Source: Ruminococcus sp.
GTDB lineage: Bacteria > Bacillota > Clostridia > Oscillospirales > Ruminococcaceae
Direction of reading: 5' to 3'
Assembly (NCBI GenBank): GCA_024403935.1
Contig: JAKSQV010000003.1
Coordinates: 24,986-88,985, forward strand
DNA length: 64,000 bases
Shown here: positions 7,286 to 16,148 of the stretch, piece after piece
How positions within the stretch are numbered: position 1 is the first letter of the stretch
Layout: every line of letters begins with the position of its first letter
Translations under genes and position numbers: made by a program
The notes under the pieces: model-generated
Databases searched by the model: none
Seen by the model: only the letters and a program-made list of their open reading frames with translations
What the model was told of the DNA's origin: nothing

Positions 7286-10200
7286 ATGCCCAAAAAACAG
7301 GATATCAATAAGATCATGATTATCGGCTCGGGTCCTATCATCATCGGACAGGCGTGCGAGTTCGACTACTCAGGCACTCAGGCGTGCAAAGCTCTGAGGA
7401 ATCTGGGCTATGAGATAGTTCTTGTAAACTCAAACCCAGCTACTATCATGACAGACCCCGATGTAGCTGATATAACCTATATCGAGCCTCTCAACCTCTC
7501 CAGACTCACACAGATTATCGAGAAGGAGCGTCCTGATGCCCTGCTCCCCAACCTCGGCGGTCAGTCAGGTCTTAACCTCTGCTCCGAGCTTGATAAGGCA
7601 GGCGTACTCAAGAAGTACAACGTTCAGGTCATCGGCGTTCAGGTCGATGCTATCGAGCGCGGCGAGGACAGAATCGAATTCAAGAATGCCATGAACGAGC
7701 TCGGCATCGGAATGCCCAGGAGCGAAGTCGCTTACTCAGTAGACGAAGCCGTTAAGATAGCTGAAAAGCTGAAATATCCTGTTGTTCTCCGTCCCGCCTA
7801 CACAATGGGCGGCGCAGGCGGCGGCATGGTCTACAACGTTGATGAGCTCAAGGTCGTATGTGCAAGAGGTCTTCAGGCTTCCCTCGTAGGACAGGTGCTC
7901 GTTGAGGAGTGCATCTTCGGCTGGGAAGAGCTTGAGCTTGAAGTTGTCCGCGATGCTGAAAACAACAAGATTACTGTCTGCTTCATCGAAAACATAGATC
8001 CTATCGGCGTTCATACAGGTGATTCCTTCTGCTCGGCTCCTATGCTGACCATCCCCGAGGACGTTCAGAAGGAACTTCAGGAAATGTCCTACCGCATCAT
8101 CGAGTCCATCGAGGTAATCGGCGGCTGCAACTGCCAGTTCGCACGCGATCCCGAAACAGGACGTATCGTTGTTATAGAAATAAACCCCAGAACTTCACGT
8201 TCTTCCGCACTTGCTTCCAAGGCTACCGGCTTCCCGATAGCTCTTGTATCTGCAATGCTCGCCTGCGGACTCACTCTCAAGGAGATCCCCTGCGGCAAGT
8301 ACGGCACACTTGACAAGTACGTTCCCGACGGCGACTACATCGTTATCAAGTTCGCTCGCTGGGCTTTCGAGAAGTTCAAGGGCGCAGAGGACAAGCTCGG
8401 CACACAGATGAGAGCTGTCGGCGAGGTAATGAGCATAGGCAAGACCTACAAGGAAGCTTTCCAGAAGGCTATCCGCTCACTCGAAAAGGACCGCTACGGT
8501 CTCGGCTTTGCCAAGAACTTCAACGAGATGACAAAGGAGCAGCTCCTCTCCGAGCTGAAATACCCCACCAGCGAGAGACAGTTCGTTATGTATGAGGCTC
8601 TCCGCAAGGGCGCAACAGTTGACGAGCTCCACGATCTCACCAAGATAAAGAAATATTTCATCGAACAGATGAAGGAGCTTGTTGATGAGGAAGAAGCTCT
8701 CATCGCAGGCAAGGGCGCAGTTCCGTCAGAGACTGCTCTCAGACAGGCTAAGCTCGACGGCTTCAGCGACCGCTACCTCAGCTCACTCCTTGAGGTTACA
8801 GAGCAGGAGATACGTGACGCACGCATCGGCTTCGGCATCAAGGAAGCATGGGAGGGCGTTCATGTAAGCGGCACAGAAAATGCAGCATACTACTACTCGA
8901 CCTACCACCTTGACGAGGACAAGAGCCCCGTAAATACAGACAAGCCCAAGATAATGATCCTCGGCGGCGGTCCCAACCGTATCGGTCAGGGTATCGAATT
9001 CGACTACTGCTGCGTTCACGCTGCACTTGCACTCAAAAAGCTCGGCTTTGAGTCCATTATCGTAAACTGCAACCCCGAAACAGTCTCCACAGACTACGAT
9101 ACATCCGATAAGCTCTACTTCGAGCCGCTGACACTTGAGGACGTTCTCTCCATCCACGAGAAGGAAAAGCCCGTTGGTGTCATCGCTCAGTTCGGCGGAC
9201 AGACTCCTCTTAACCTTGCTGGCGATCTGAAAAAGTACGGCGTAAACATCCTCGGAACAACTCCCGAGACGATCGACCTCGCAGAAGACCGTGACCACTT
9301 CCGCGCAATGATGGACAAGCTCGGAATCCCCATGCCTGAAGCAGGTATGGCTGTAAACTCCGAAGAAGCTATCGAGATCGCCAACCGTATCGGCTATCCC
9401 GTAATGGTTCGTCCTTCATACGTTCTCGGCGGACGCGGCATGGAGATCGTTCACGATGACGAAATGATGAAGGTATACATGGATGCGGCTGTCGGCGTAA
9501 CTCCTGACAGACCTATCCTCATCGACCGCTTCCTCAACCACGCAACAGAGTGCGAGGCTGACGCTATCTCCGACGGTACAAACTGCTTCGTTCCCACAGT
9601 TATGGAGCACATCGAGCTTGCCGGCGTTCATTCAGGAGATTCCGCCTGCATTCTCCCCTCAAAGAACCTCACAGAGAAGCAGGTCGCTACTATCAAGGAG
9701 TACACAAAGAAGATCGCTGTTGAGATGAATGTATGCGGTCTTATGAATATGCAGTACGCTATCGAGGGCGATACAGTCTATGTTCTTGAGGCTAATCCGC
9801 GTGCATCGAGAACAGTTCCGCTCGTATCAAAGGTTTGCGACATCAACATGGTCAAGATAGCAACGGACATCATCACTGCTTCACTGACAGGCAGACCTTC
9901 ACCCGTTCCCGAGCTGAAGGACCGCAAGATAAATCACTACGGCGTTAAGGAAGCCGTATTCCCCTTCAATATGTTCCAGGAGGTCGATCCTGTCCTCGGA
10001 CCTGAGATGCGTTCGACAGGTGAAGTTCTCGGTATCGCAAAATCATTCGGCGAGGCTTACTTCAAGGCTCAGGAAGCTACAAAGACTCCTATCCCCGAGG
10101 AGGGAACAGTTCTCCTCTCTGTATGCGAGCGCGACAAGCCCGAGCTTATTGATATTGCAAGAGACTTCCATGAGATCGGCTTCAATATCCTTGCTACAGG

Positions 10201-10504
10201 CAAGAGCTTCGAGATGATACAGGCAGCAGGCATCCCCTGCAAGCGTATCTTCAAGATATACGAGGGACGTCCGAACATCGCTGACGAGATCGCAAACGGC
10301 GAGATACAGCTCATTATCAATACTCCTGCCGGCAAGACAAGCGTTTATGATGACAGCTACATCCGTAAGGCAGCTATCAAGCACCGTGTAAGCTACATCA
10401 CTACAATGGCTGCTGCAAAGGCAAGTGTTGAGGGCATCAAGGCAAAGAAGCAGAACAAGTTTGAGGTAAAATCGCTTCAGTCACACCACGGCGACATTGA
10501 ATAA
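7286..10504 (+). CDS. carB: Carbamoyl-phosphate synthase, large subunit
   Basis: 1072 residues, full length for CarB. Two homologous ATP-grasp halves are visible. The first begins KIMIIGSGPIIIGQACEFDYSGTQA with NPATIMTDPDVAD and RPAYTMGGAGGG. The second begins KIMILGGGPNRIGQGIEFDYC with NPETVSTDYDTSD and RPSYVLGGRGME. A C-terminal MGS-like allosteric domain follows from about residue 930. It makes carbamoyl phosphate from bicarbonate, ATP and glutamine-derived ammonia for pyrimidines and arginine. The start at 7286 is chosen over an upstream ATG because GGTGAGGAG lies 8 nt before it. The small subunit carA, normally next door, is absent here and must lie elsewhere. Confidence 0.97.
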   Translation: MPKKQDINKIMIIGSGPIIIGQACEFDYSGTQACKALRNLGYEIVLVNSNPATIMTDPDVADITYIEPLNLSRLTQIIEKERPDALLPNLGGQSGLNLCSELDKAGVLKKYNVQVIGVQVDAIERGEDRIEFKNAMNELGIGMPRSEVAYSVDEAVKIAEKLKYPVVLRPAYTMGGAGGGMVYNVDELKVVCARGLQASLVGQVLVEECIFGWEELELEVVRDAENNKITVCFIENIDPIGVHTGDSFCSAPMLTIPEDVQKELQEMSYRIIESIEVIGGCNCQFARDPETGRIVVIEINPRTSRSSALASKATGFPIALVSAMLACGLTLKEIPCGKYGTLDKYVPDGDYIVIKFARWAFEKFKGAEDKLGTQMRAVGEVMSIGKTYKEAFQKAIRSLEKDRYGLGFAKNFNEMTKEQLLSELKYPTSERQFVMYEALRKGATVDELHDLTKIKKYFIEQMKELVDEEEALIAGKGAVPSETALRQAKLDGFSDRYLSSLLEVTEQEIRDARIGFGIKEAWEGVHVSGTENAAYYYSTYHLDEDKSPVNTDKPKIMILGGGPNRIGQGIEFDYCCVHAALALKKLGFESIIVNCNPETVSTDYDTSDKLYFEPLTLEDVLSIHEKEKPVGVIAQFGGQTPLNLAGDLKKYGVNILGTTPETIDLAEDRDHFRAMMDKLGIPMPEAGMAVNSEEAIEIANRIGYPVMVRPSYVLGGRGMEIVHDDEMMKVYMDAAVGVTPDRPILIDRFLNHATECEADAISDGTNCFVPTVMEHIELAGVHSGDSACILPSKNLTEKQVATIKEYTKKIAVEMNVCGLMNMQYAIEGDTVYVLEANPRASRTVPLVSKVCDINMVKIATDIITASLTGRPSPVPELKDRKINHYGVKEAVFPFNMFQEVDPVLGPEMRSTGEVLGIAKSFGEAYFKAQEATKTPIPEEGTVLLSVCERDKPELIDIARDFHEIGFNILATGKSFEMIQAAGIPCKRIFKIYEGRPNIADEIANGEIQLIINTPAGKTSVYDDSYIRKAAIKHRVSYITTMAAAKASVEGIKAKKQNKFEVKSLQSHHGDIE

Positions 10505-10531
10505 CAGCGAAAATACCGCATAAATAATAAG

Positions 10532-10567
10532 ACGCCCAAGGGAAATTCCCTTGGGCGTTTATTTTTA
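10532..10567. terminator. Bidirectional terminator between carB and the convergent gene
   Basis: Stem ACGCCCAAGGGAA / TTCCCTTGGGCGT with a 1-nt loop centre; TTTATTTTTAT on the plus side and a T-rich stretch on the minus side. Confidence 0.88.
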
Positions 10568-10581
10568 TGTATCCGCTTTTA

Positions 10582-12075
10582 TCAGACACCCATGAGTGCC
10601 TTTTCAACTGCCTTGTTTCTCTTGTCGGAGTTCTTTATACCGCGTCTGATGCGCTTGAAGATGAATCCGATAACATACTCGACTGCTCCGATACCGAGAG
10701 CAAACAAGCCGAAAGGAAGCAGAAGTGATGCGCAAAGGTAGAATACAAAATTGCCTGTGATGATATGTGCAATAGCTGTTCCTGCAACTGCCGCAAATCC
10801 GATGAGGAATACTATGCCGCCGCTGCAAGAGAATATGCTTCCGTACATACTTACGATATGTCTGCCCTTTCCGTCAACTATTACTGCTATCCATACAAGC
10901 AGCACGATGACAAGTCCGAGAAGTATGCCAAGCGTTACGAATGAGAAAACGAAGCTCAGATTTGCAAGATCAAAATGAGCCTTTTCGCTCCACTTTTCGA
11001 TGGAGAAATTGTCGGCTGTATCCTTGAGCTCAAGGCTTGTGCGTATCCTGTTGTAATCGGATGTCTTGAGCTTATACGACAGCTCCTCATCTGCTACATC
11101 GGAGTTCTGTACAAAGAAGTCTGCCATATCGTTTGCATCAACTGACGGATCGCTTATTTCGCCCTTGATGAGATAGTCTGCGTATTCCTTCACGAAGCCG
11201 CCTGCATAGCTGAGCAGGTTCGTTTTGGAAAGGTAGCCTCTGAATTCAGCCTTGCTGATCTCGTCCTGCGAAGCCTCCGCAAAATCTGTCTCGTTGAATA
11301 TCGCGTCCGACAGCGACCTTTTTCCGAGGTTGGCATCAAGGACTGTGCTGATATTCATTTTCTCGGTGCGCTTTTTCAGGAGATTGCCCGAAGCACCTGT
11401 TCTCAGGCAGAACAGCAAAGTTACGAGCGTAAGGAAGATTATTGTCAGAACAGCGATAAAGCCTGCAAATGATATTCTCAGTGCGCCGACCTTTACGGTA
11501 GCTTCCTCAGCTTCCTCCACAGCTTCAGGCTGTTGGGGAGCATATATATCGGAATAGGGAGCATACTGCTGCTGTGCGTACTGCGGAGCGTCAGCCTGCT
11601 GAGGAATATTTTCGCTTATTACGTTCTGAACAGCGGACGGAGCGGCTGTTATCGCAGGAGCTTCCTGCTTCTCTATCTTTTTCAGCGGCTTTATTTCAGG
11701 AGCAGGAGCGGCCTCCCTGACCTCCTCGGCAGCCTTGCTGACTGCTGGCTTTTCGTCTGCCGCTGCTGTAACTGCCGCAGAATTCAGCACCTCAAGAGCC
11801 TTGTCGATTTTGGCGACCGTGTCCTGTGGTTCTGCCGAAACAGCATCCGCGGTATCCTCAGACAGCTTCTCAGAGATACTCTCTCCGATATTCTCAACGG
11901 TATTTTTTGCCTTTTCAGCAGATATGGCGGCATCCTCCTTGATGGCAGAAGCTGCTCCGCTGACAGCGGCGGTTACCTCCGCTGCTTTTTCAGTCGGAAA
12001 CTCTATTTTCCTGCCGCACTGACTGCAAAACACAGCGTCAGCTTCGTGTTCAAAGCCGCATGATATACATTTCAT
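10582..12075 (-). CDS. Zinc-ribbon membrane protein of unknown function (497 aa)
   Basis: The N-terminus MKCISCGFEHEADAVFCSQCGRK is a zinc ribbon (C3, C6, C17, C20). It is followed by a long Ala/Glu/Pro-rich, low-complexity cytoplasmic region to about residue 200 (with a QQYAPY.DIYAPQQP segment). One membrane span lies at about 205-230 and an extracytoplasmic domain of about 110 residues comes next. At the C-terminus are three or four more spans ending in the basic FKRIRRGIKNSDKRNK tail. The start is ATG 12075 with AAAGGGAGG 8 nt upstream; the frame stays open further upstream without a ribosome site. It has its own consensus promoter and ends at the shared terminator with carB. I do not recognise the family. 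The ribbon-plus-membrane layout is common in Clostridia hypothetical proteins. Confidence 0.8.
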   Translation of the reverse strand: MKCISCGFEHEADAVFCSQCGRKIEFPTEKAAEVTAAVSGAASAIKEDAAISAEKAKNTVENIGESISEKLSEDTADAVSAEPQDTVAKIDKALEVLNSAAVTAAADEKPAVSKAAEEVREAAPAPEIKPLKKIEKQEAPAITAAPSAVQNVISENIPQQADAPQYAQQQYAPYSDIYAPQQPEAVEEAEEATVKVGALRISFAGFIAVLTIIFLTLVTLLFCLRTGASGNLLKKRTEKMNISTVLDANLGKRSLSDAIFNETDFAEASQDEISKAEFRGYLSKTNLLSYAGGFVKEYADYLIKGEISDPSVDANDMADFFVQNSDVADEELSYKLKTSDYNRIRTSLELKDTADNFSIEKWSEKAHFDLANLSFVFSFVTLGILLGLVIVLLVWIAVIVDGKGRHIVSMYGSIFSCSGGIVFLIGFAAVAGTAIAHIITGNFVFYLCASLLLPFGLFALGIGAVEYVIGFIFKRIRRGIKNSDKRNKAVEKALMGV

Positions 12076-12105
12076 ATTTTTGACCTCCCTTTTTTCATGT
12101 CGGAC

Positions 12106-12130
12106 CAATAGCCGCCTATCGCGGTTATTG
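12106..12130 (-). promoter_or_regulatory. 5'-leader hairpin with the same arm as the hairpin at 4611
   Basis: Read on the minus strand: CAATAACCGC, loop GATAG, GCGGCTATTG. It starts 10 nt after the -10 box, so it would form the very 5' end of the mRNA. The 5' arm is identical to that of the first stem-loop at 4611-4620. Confidence 0.65.
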
Positions 12131-12139
12131 TCCACATTT

Positions 12140-12168
12140 ATTATACAGTGATACAATGAACTTGTCAA
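12140..12168 (-). promoter_or_regulatory. Consensus promoter of the zinc-ribbon membrane protein gene
   Basis: On the minus strand: TTGACA (12168-12163), 17-bp spacer, TATAAT (12145-12140). Both hexamers are perfect. Confidence 0.85.
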
Positions 12169-12210
12169 CAGAAAAAAGCTCGAATAAGCAGATACAGAAA
12201 CACAATGCAG

Positions 12211-12242
12211 AAAAAAGAGCTGCTTCCGCACGGAAACAGCTC
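12211..12242 (-). terminator. Terminator of mscL
   Basis: Minus-strand stem GAGCTG.TTCCG / CGGAA.CAGCTC with a TG loop, then TTTTTT (12216-12211). Confidence 0.85.
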
Positions 12243-12273
12243 CATAAATCAGGTTATTTGAAGATATGTAAGC

Positions 12274-12699
12274 TTACTTGTTCTGCTCCTTGAGGAGATC
12301 TCTGATCTCTGTAAGGAGCACCTCCTCCTTTGAAGGAGCAGCAGGCTTTTCCTCTTCCTTCTTCTTGCCGATCGACATAAGCTTGTTTACAGCCTTTATC
12401 ATCAGGAATATGCAGAAAGCCATGATAATGAAGTTGATGATAGTTGTGATGAAATGACCGTAGTTAAGGCAGAGAGCAGTAACAGCTTCTGTATCGAGGC
12501 CGTCATAATTTACCCACGGAAGCTTGATCTTTCCTGCGATCTCAGCACCTCCGATAGAAGCGATGAGCGGGTTGATGAAATCATCGGTGAGTGCGGATAC
12601 AATGTTGCCGAATGCAGCACCGATAATTACGCCGACTGCCATATCCATTACATTGCCCTTGAGTGCGAATTCCTTGAATTCCTTTAAAAACTTCTTCAC
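12274..12699 (-). CDS. mscL: Large-conductance mechanosensitive channel
   Basis: 141 residues, as usual for MscL. The N-terminal amphipathic helix ([30 protein letters not shown]) runs into TM1, the pore-lining helix with [17 protein letters not shown]2 is at about 80-105 ([20 protein letters not shown]), and a charged C-terminal helix bundle ends [15 protein letters not shown]. It is a stretch-gated safety valve in the plasma membrane against hypo-osmotic shock. The start codon is GTG at 12699, with AAAGGAG 9 nt upstream. It is a single-gene unit with its own terminator. Confidence 0.97.
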   Translation of the reverse strand: MKKFLKEFKEFALKGNVMDMAVGVIIGAAFGNIVSALTDDFINPLIASIGGAEIAGKIKLPWVNYDGLDTEAVTALCLNYGHFITTIINFIIMAFCIFLMIKAVNKLMSIGKKKEEEKPAAPSKEEVLLTEIRDLLKEQNK

Positions 12700-12878
12700 T
12701 TTTCAAATCTCCTTTGAATTTTTGATTTTGTGCATCTCAAACCCGAACACAAGCGGTATCCCATGTACGAAAAGCATTGACTGCAATCGGCAGACAGTAA
12801 GATCGAAGCTGTTTGCTGTTTGCTGTTGTCATGGAAATTACGCCGTGTCTGAGTATTCTGAGGTGTCCTTTGATCTAT

Positions 12879-14483
12879 TCAGACCTGTGGGAGAGATGGT
12901 ATATTTATAGTCTCTTCACGCACAGTCTTTTTAGCCTGCATATATTCGGGAAGCTCTATCTTGTCAAGCTCGCTCTCATACGGATTCTGTCTCTTGGGAA
13001 GAGCCTCTACCGCATGATCTGCCTGACCCATGAGTGCCTCCTTGTGCTCGGGAACATAAGCCTCAAGCGAATCGGCATCGACTTCGCCTGCTGCATACAT
13101 GGTTACACGCGATTTTACTGTAAGATTATCAGAGAGCATACCTGCATCGACCTGTTTTGTCACGCCCATGTGGTCCTGAACTTTGGTGTGGGTATTTGCA
13201 GCAAGGTCTTCCGCATTGACGGATTCTGTCTGCCGCATATAGAACTTGTTGAATTTGTCCGTATCGTTGTGTGCAAGCTTGTTGGCATCAACGATAGGCG
13301 TATCATTCATATAGTCTGTCTTTTTTTTGTCATTCTGGCGCGAACCGCCAAGATCGCCCATTCCACCGCGTGACTTTCCGAAGAAATCCTCGGGATTGCT
13401 CTCCTTGTGCTTTGTGGCAGAACCGCCATCGAAGAATTTCCAGAAATCCTCCGATACATCAACGAGCTCCTTGGACTCCTGTTTTGGCTGAGCCTTGGGC
13501 ATTGAAGGCATACCGTACATATTTCCTGCTCCCTGCTGCGGAAGCGGCTGCATGCCGGGCATTCCTTGCGGAGCCGCGGACGGCATTCCGGGCATTCCCT
13601 GCGGAGCCGCGGACGGCATTCCCGGCATTCCCTGCGGAGCCGCAGACGGCATTCCCGGCATTCCCTGTGGAGCTGCGGACGGCATTCCGGGCATTCCCTG
13701 TGAGGGCGCGCTCTGCATTCCCGACTGCATCTCAGGCATGGGAACAGGTGCGCCCTGAGCATATATCGGCATACCATTGGGATCATATCCGATTATCTGC
13801 GGCTGACCGTACATCATCTGCTGAGGCTGACCGTATATCGGCATACCGTTCTGGTCGTAGCCAACTATCTGCGGCTGGCCATAAATAATAGGCGGAGCCT
13901 GTGCATAAACGGGCATACCGTTCTGGTCATAGCCGACTATCTGCGGCTGTGCGTACATAACAGGCTGCGGCTGGCTGTATATCGGCATACCGTTCTGATC
14001 GTAGCCTATTATCTGCGGCTGACCATACATCATCTGAGGCTGCTGAGGGAAGCCCTGCTGGGGCATACCTCCGACAGCAGACTGATTCGGCATACCGCCC
14101 ATCATCGGCTGCTGAGGGAAGCCCTGCGGCTGTGCCTGCATAGGCTCGCTTCCTGCCTTTGGCAGACTGAGCCTGTCTGAATCGAGCCTCGGTATAAAAG
14201 GCTCGTCATACATACTGAAATCAAATTCCTCGTCGGAATCGTTAAGTTCATCAGCGGTATAAATATCTGAAGCGGACGATCCGGTGGCTCTGTCGTTTAT
14301 GGTGAAGGTACCGTTTCCGACAGTAAAGCCTTTGCTTGCAGAGTCAAATTCTTCCTCTGTATGATAGCCGCCCATATCCACCTGCTCGTAATTGACTTCT
14401 TGGGGGTTTTCAAGATTATTTCCGCATTTTACGCAGAACTTGAAACCCTTCTCATTGGTCGTTCCACATGACGGACATATCAT
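12879..14483 (-). CDS. Zinc-ribbon protein with Gln/Pro/Met repeat arrays (534 aa)
   Basis: The N-terminal zinc ribbon MICPSCGTTNEKGFKFCVKCGNN has C3, C6, C17 and C20. An acidic stretch follows, then a Gln/Met/Pro/Gly-rich middle. The middle has four 24-residue repeats of the type MMYGQPQIIGYDQNGMPIYxQ and four to five 11-residue repeats of QGMPGMPSAAP. The C-terminal ~190 residues are charged and non-repetitive (FWKFFDGGSATKH..., ending NIPSLPQV). No membrane span is seen. The start is ATG 14483, 8 nt behind AGGAG; the GTG nine bases upstream overlaps that site. I do not recognise a function. The repeats resemble flexible, self-associating low-complexity segments. Own promoter at 14558-14586. 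Confidence 0.82.
   Translation of the reverse strand: MICPSCGTTNEKGFKFCVKCGNNLENPQEVNYEQVDMGGYHTEEEFDSASKGFTVGNGTFTINDRATGSSASDIYTADELNDSDEEFDFSMYDEPFIPRLDSDRLSLPKAGSEPMQAQPQGFPQQPMMGGMPNQSAVGGMPQQGFPQQPQMMYGQPQIIGYDQNGMPIYSQPQPVMYAQPQIVGYDQNGMPVYAQAPPIIYGQPQIVGYDQNGMPIYGQPQQMMYGQPQIIGYDPNGMPIYAQGAPVPMPEMQSGMQSAPSQGMPGMPSAAPQGMPGMPSAAPQGMPGMPSAAPQGMPGMPSAAPQGMPGMQPLPQQGAGNMYGMPSMPKAQPKQESKELVDVSEDFWKFFDGGSATKHKESNPEDFFGKSRGGMGDLGGSRQNDKKKTDYMNDTPIVDANKLAHNDTDKFNKFYMRQTESVNAEDLAANTHTKVQDHMGVTKQVDAGMLSDNLTVKSRVTMYAAGEVDADSLEAYVPEHKEALMGQADHAVEALPKRQNPYESELDKIELPEYMQAKKTVREETINIPSLPQV
13557..13721 (-). repeat. Tandem array, 33-bp unit, 4-5 copies
   Basis: Units at 13557, 13590, 13623, 13656 and a diverged fifth at 13689. 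Neighbouring units differ at only a few positions, which indicates recent slippage or gene conversion. Each unit encodes 11 residues. Confidence 0.92.
13746..14033 (-). repeat. Tandem array, 72-bp unit, 4 copies
   Basis: Four units of 24 codons encoding (M/V/I)xYxQPQIxGYDxNGMPxYxQ. More diverged at DNA level than the 33-bp array beside it, hence older. Confidence 0.88.
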
Positions 14484-14557
14484 TGAAATCACTCCTAACT
14501 CGAAAAATATGATAAATGCGACAATAATTGCTTAATAAGCGCATTTTATACAAGTTT

Positions 14558-14586
14558 ATTATAACATCATAGCATTTTCTTTTCAA
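14558..14586 (-). promoter_or_regulatory. Promoter of the repeat-rich zinc-ribbon gene
   Basis: Minus strand TTGAAA (14586-14581), 17-bp spacer, TATAAT (14563-14558). Confidence 0.75.
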
Positions 14587-14906
14587 GGTCTTTTAAGAAA
14601 GATTGTGAATTACAGCATTTTGGCGGGCTTTGCTTTGTACAATTTTACGTGGATGACAAATGGACGAAGCTGGTTTTGTCAGATTTGCACAACTTCTTGA
14701 AAATTATGTTGTTTTCAACACTTTGCAATGTGCAACCTGCACTGTTTGCAGATGAAAACAAGTACTGATATTTGTCACAACTACAAAGATTGTCATGAAA
14801 CACTATATTTTTTACGGAATATGTGATATAATATATCGCGTGTGGTACAGAAAGCCCCAGAAAACAAGCTGACAGCCGTGTTTTCAACAGAATGGAGATG
14901 ACGTTG
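14587..14906. other. Divergent intergenic region
   Basis: An AT-rich, gene-free stretch between divergent genes. The only clear signal is an extended -10 box, TGATATAAT (TATAAT 14827-14832), for the carboxypeptidase gene; its -35 is weak. Several TTGT/ACAA-type words occur (TTTTGTCAGA, GTTGTTTTCAACA), but no stable long hairpin and no reading frame with a ribosome site. Confidence 0.5.
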
Positions 14907-16022
14907 ATGCCAAAAGATATAAACAAAGAAAAAAGCATAAACAGAGCCAGAAACCTGACTCAGATCGTGATATGTGCGGTCGCTCTCGGATTTGCAGGCT
15001 ATAACGTGTACACCGTGTATGACAATATGCACCCCGTACCGTCCTCAAGCTACGTTCAGGAGCCAAGTGAGCCTGACGATACTGAAGAACCAACCAATAC
15101 AGCAGACCCCGACAATGTGGTGTATTCCTACACTGCTGTTCCCACCAAGGACAAGTTCTTCGGCGACCTCATACTCGTCAACAACGACAACGAGTATTTC
15201 AGCCTCGACAATGAGGACCTCATAAATATCGCGGATATGAACAGCGAAAGAGATATAAGCTCGTTCTCCGTGGTCGATAATACCTATACTATCCTCCGTC
15301 CCGTTTACGAGCCTATGGTGAATATGAGAGAGGATTTCTACGAGAAATACGAAAACGATACGCTCCAGATATACGGCTCGTACCGTTCAAAGAAGTATCA
15401 GCAGGAAATTTATGACAGATATGACGGCGAGACGGACGAAGACGGCTTCCCGAGAGCAGCACTTCCCGGCCACAGTGAGCACGAAACAGGCTACGCCTTC
15501 GACTTCACCGAGACTGTAAACCTCGACTATCAGGGCGACGGCGATTTTGCGTGGATAAATGAGAACTGCTATAAATACGGATTTGTAGTGCGCTATACAG
15601 AAGCTAAGGAAAAGATAACGGAAATCCGCTCCGAGCCGTGGCACTTCCGCTATGTCGGCATCGCGCACGCAACGTACATGACGAATAACGACCTCTGCCT
15701 TGAGGAGTACATTGACCTCCTCCGCGACAAGTACAAGTACGAGGACGAGCACCTTCAGGTCACCGATGACGACGGCGCACACTATGAGATATTCTACGTT
15801 CCCTCGGAGGACGGTGAGGATACCACGAATATCCCCGTACCGAGCGGATGCAGATACGATATATCGGGAAACAACTCCGACGGATTCATAGTCACCGTAC
15901 ACAAGGACGAAAAGACCGAGATCGGACAGGAGACTGCCGAACAGGAGACATCCGCCGCCGAGGAGGAGACTGAAGCTGAGGAGGGTACCTCTGCCGAGGA
16001 CGAAAATTCCGCAGAAGAATAA
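14907..16022 (+). CDS. VanY-type D-Ala-D-Ala carboxypeptidase (peptidase M15B)
   Basis: The N-terminal signal anchor is at about 17-38 (TQIVICAVALGFAGYNVYTVY), so the domain faces outward. The M15B zinc site is intact: GHSEHETGYAFD (about 188-199, the SxHxxGxAxD motif) and EPWHFRYVG (about 245, the ExxH motif). YGSYRSKKYQQEIYDRY precedes it as usual. The last ~35 residues are a Glu/Thr-rich tail. It trims the terminal D-alanine from peptidoglycan stem peptides. The ATG at 14907 has GGAG 9 nt upstream; an ATG at 14892 overlaps that site. No vanHAX-like genes are near, so a housekeeping wall role is more likely than resistance. Confidence 0.92.
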   Translation: MPKDINKEKSINRARNLTQIVICAVALGFAGYNVYTVYDNMHPVPSSSYVQEPSEPDDTEEPTNTADPDNVVYSYTAVPTKDKFFGDLILVNNDNEYFSLDNEDLINIADMNSERDISSFSVVDNTYTILRPVYEPMVNMREDFYEKYENDTLQIYGSYRSKKYQQEIYDRYDGETDEDGFPRAALPGHSEHETGYAFDFTETVNLDYQGDGDFAWINENCYKYGFVVRYTEAKEKITEIRSEPWHFRYVGIAHATYMTNNDLCLEEYIDLLRDKYKYEDEHLQVTDDDGAHYEIFYVPSEDGEDTTNIPVPSGCRYDISGNNSDGFIVTVHKDEKTEIGQETAEQETSAAEEETEAEEGTSAEDENSAEE

Positions 16023-16029
16023 ATAAAAG

Positions 16030-16064
16030 AGGACATCAGGGGAGCTCCCCTTGATGTCCTTTTT
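16030..16064 (+). terminator. Terminator of the carboxypeptidase gene
   Basis: Stem AGGACATCA.GGGGAG / CTCCCC.TGATGTCCT followed by TTTTT. Confidence 0.9.
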
Positions 16065-16066
16065 GA

Positions 16067-16087
16067 TTTTATGCGGTGCTGCCTTAC
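16067..16087 (+). repeat. Solitary copy of the MITE-like inverted-repeat end
   Basis: TTTTATGCGGTGCTGCCTTA plus one base matches the right end of the element at 31665-31685 in 17 of 21 positions. No partner end is seen nearby, so this is a relic or a chance match. Confidence 0.35.
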
Positions 16088-16126
16088 AAAAAAACCCTTG
16101 CGTGACCGTGAGTTGTCCGCAAGGGT
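16088..16126 (-). terminator. Terminator of rpsT
   Basis: Minus-strand stem ACCCTTGCG / CGCAAGGGT followed by TTTTTT (16093-16088). Confidence 0.88.
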
Positions 16127-16148
16127 ATTTTCATTTATGGTATAAGAC

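Noticed and set aside
13557-13721. Regular 33-bp repeats as a CRISPR array
   Set aside because: No spacers: the units are directly adjacent, in frame with a protein, and no cas gene is near.
14907-16022. Vancomycin-resistance function for the VanY-like carboxypeptidase
   Set aside because: No vanH, vanA/B-type ligase, vanX or vanRS neighbours; single VanY-type enzymes are common wall enzymes in Clostridia.
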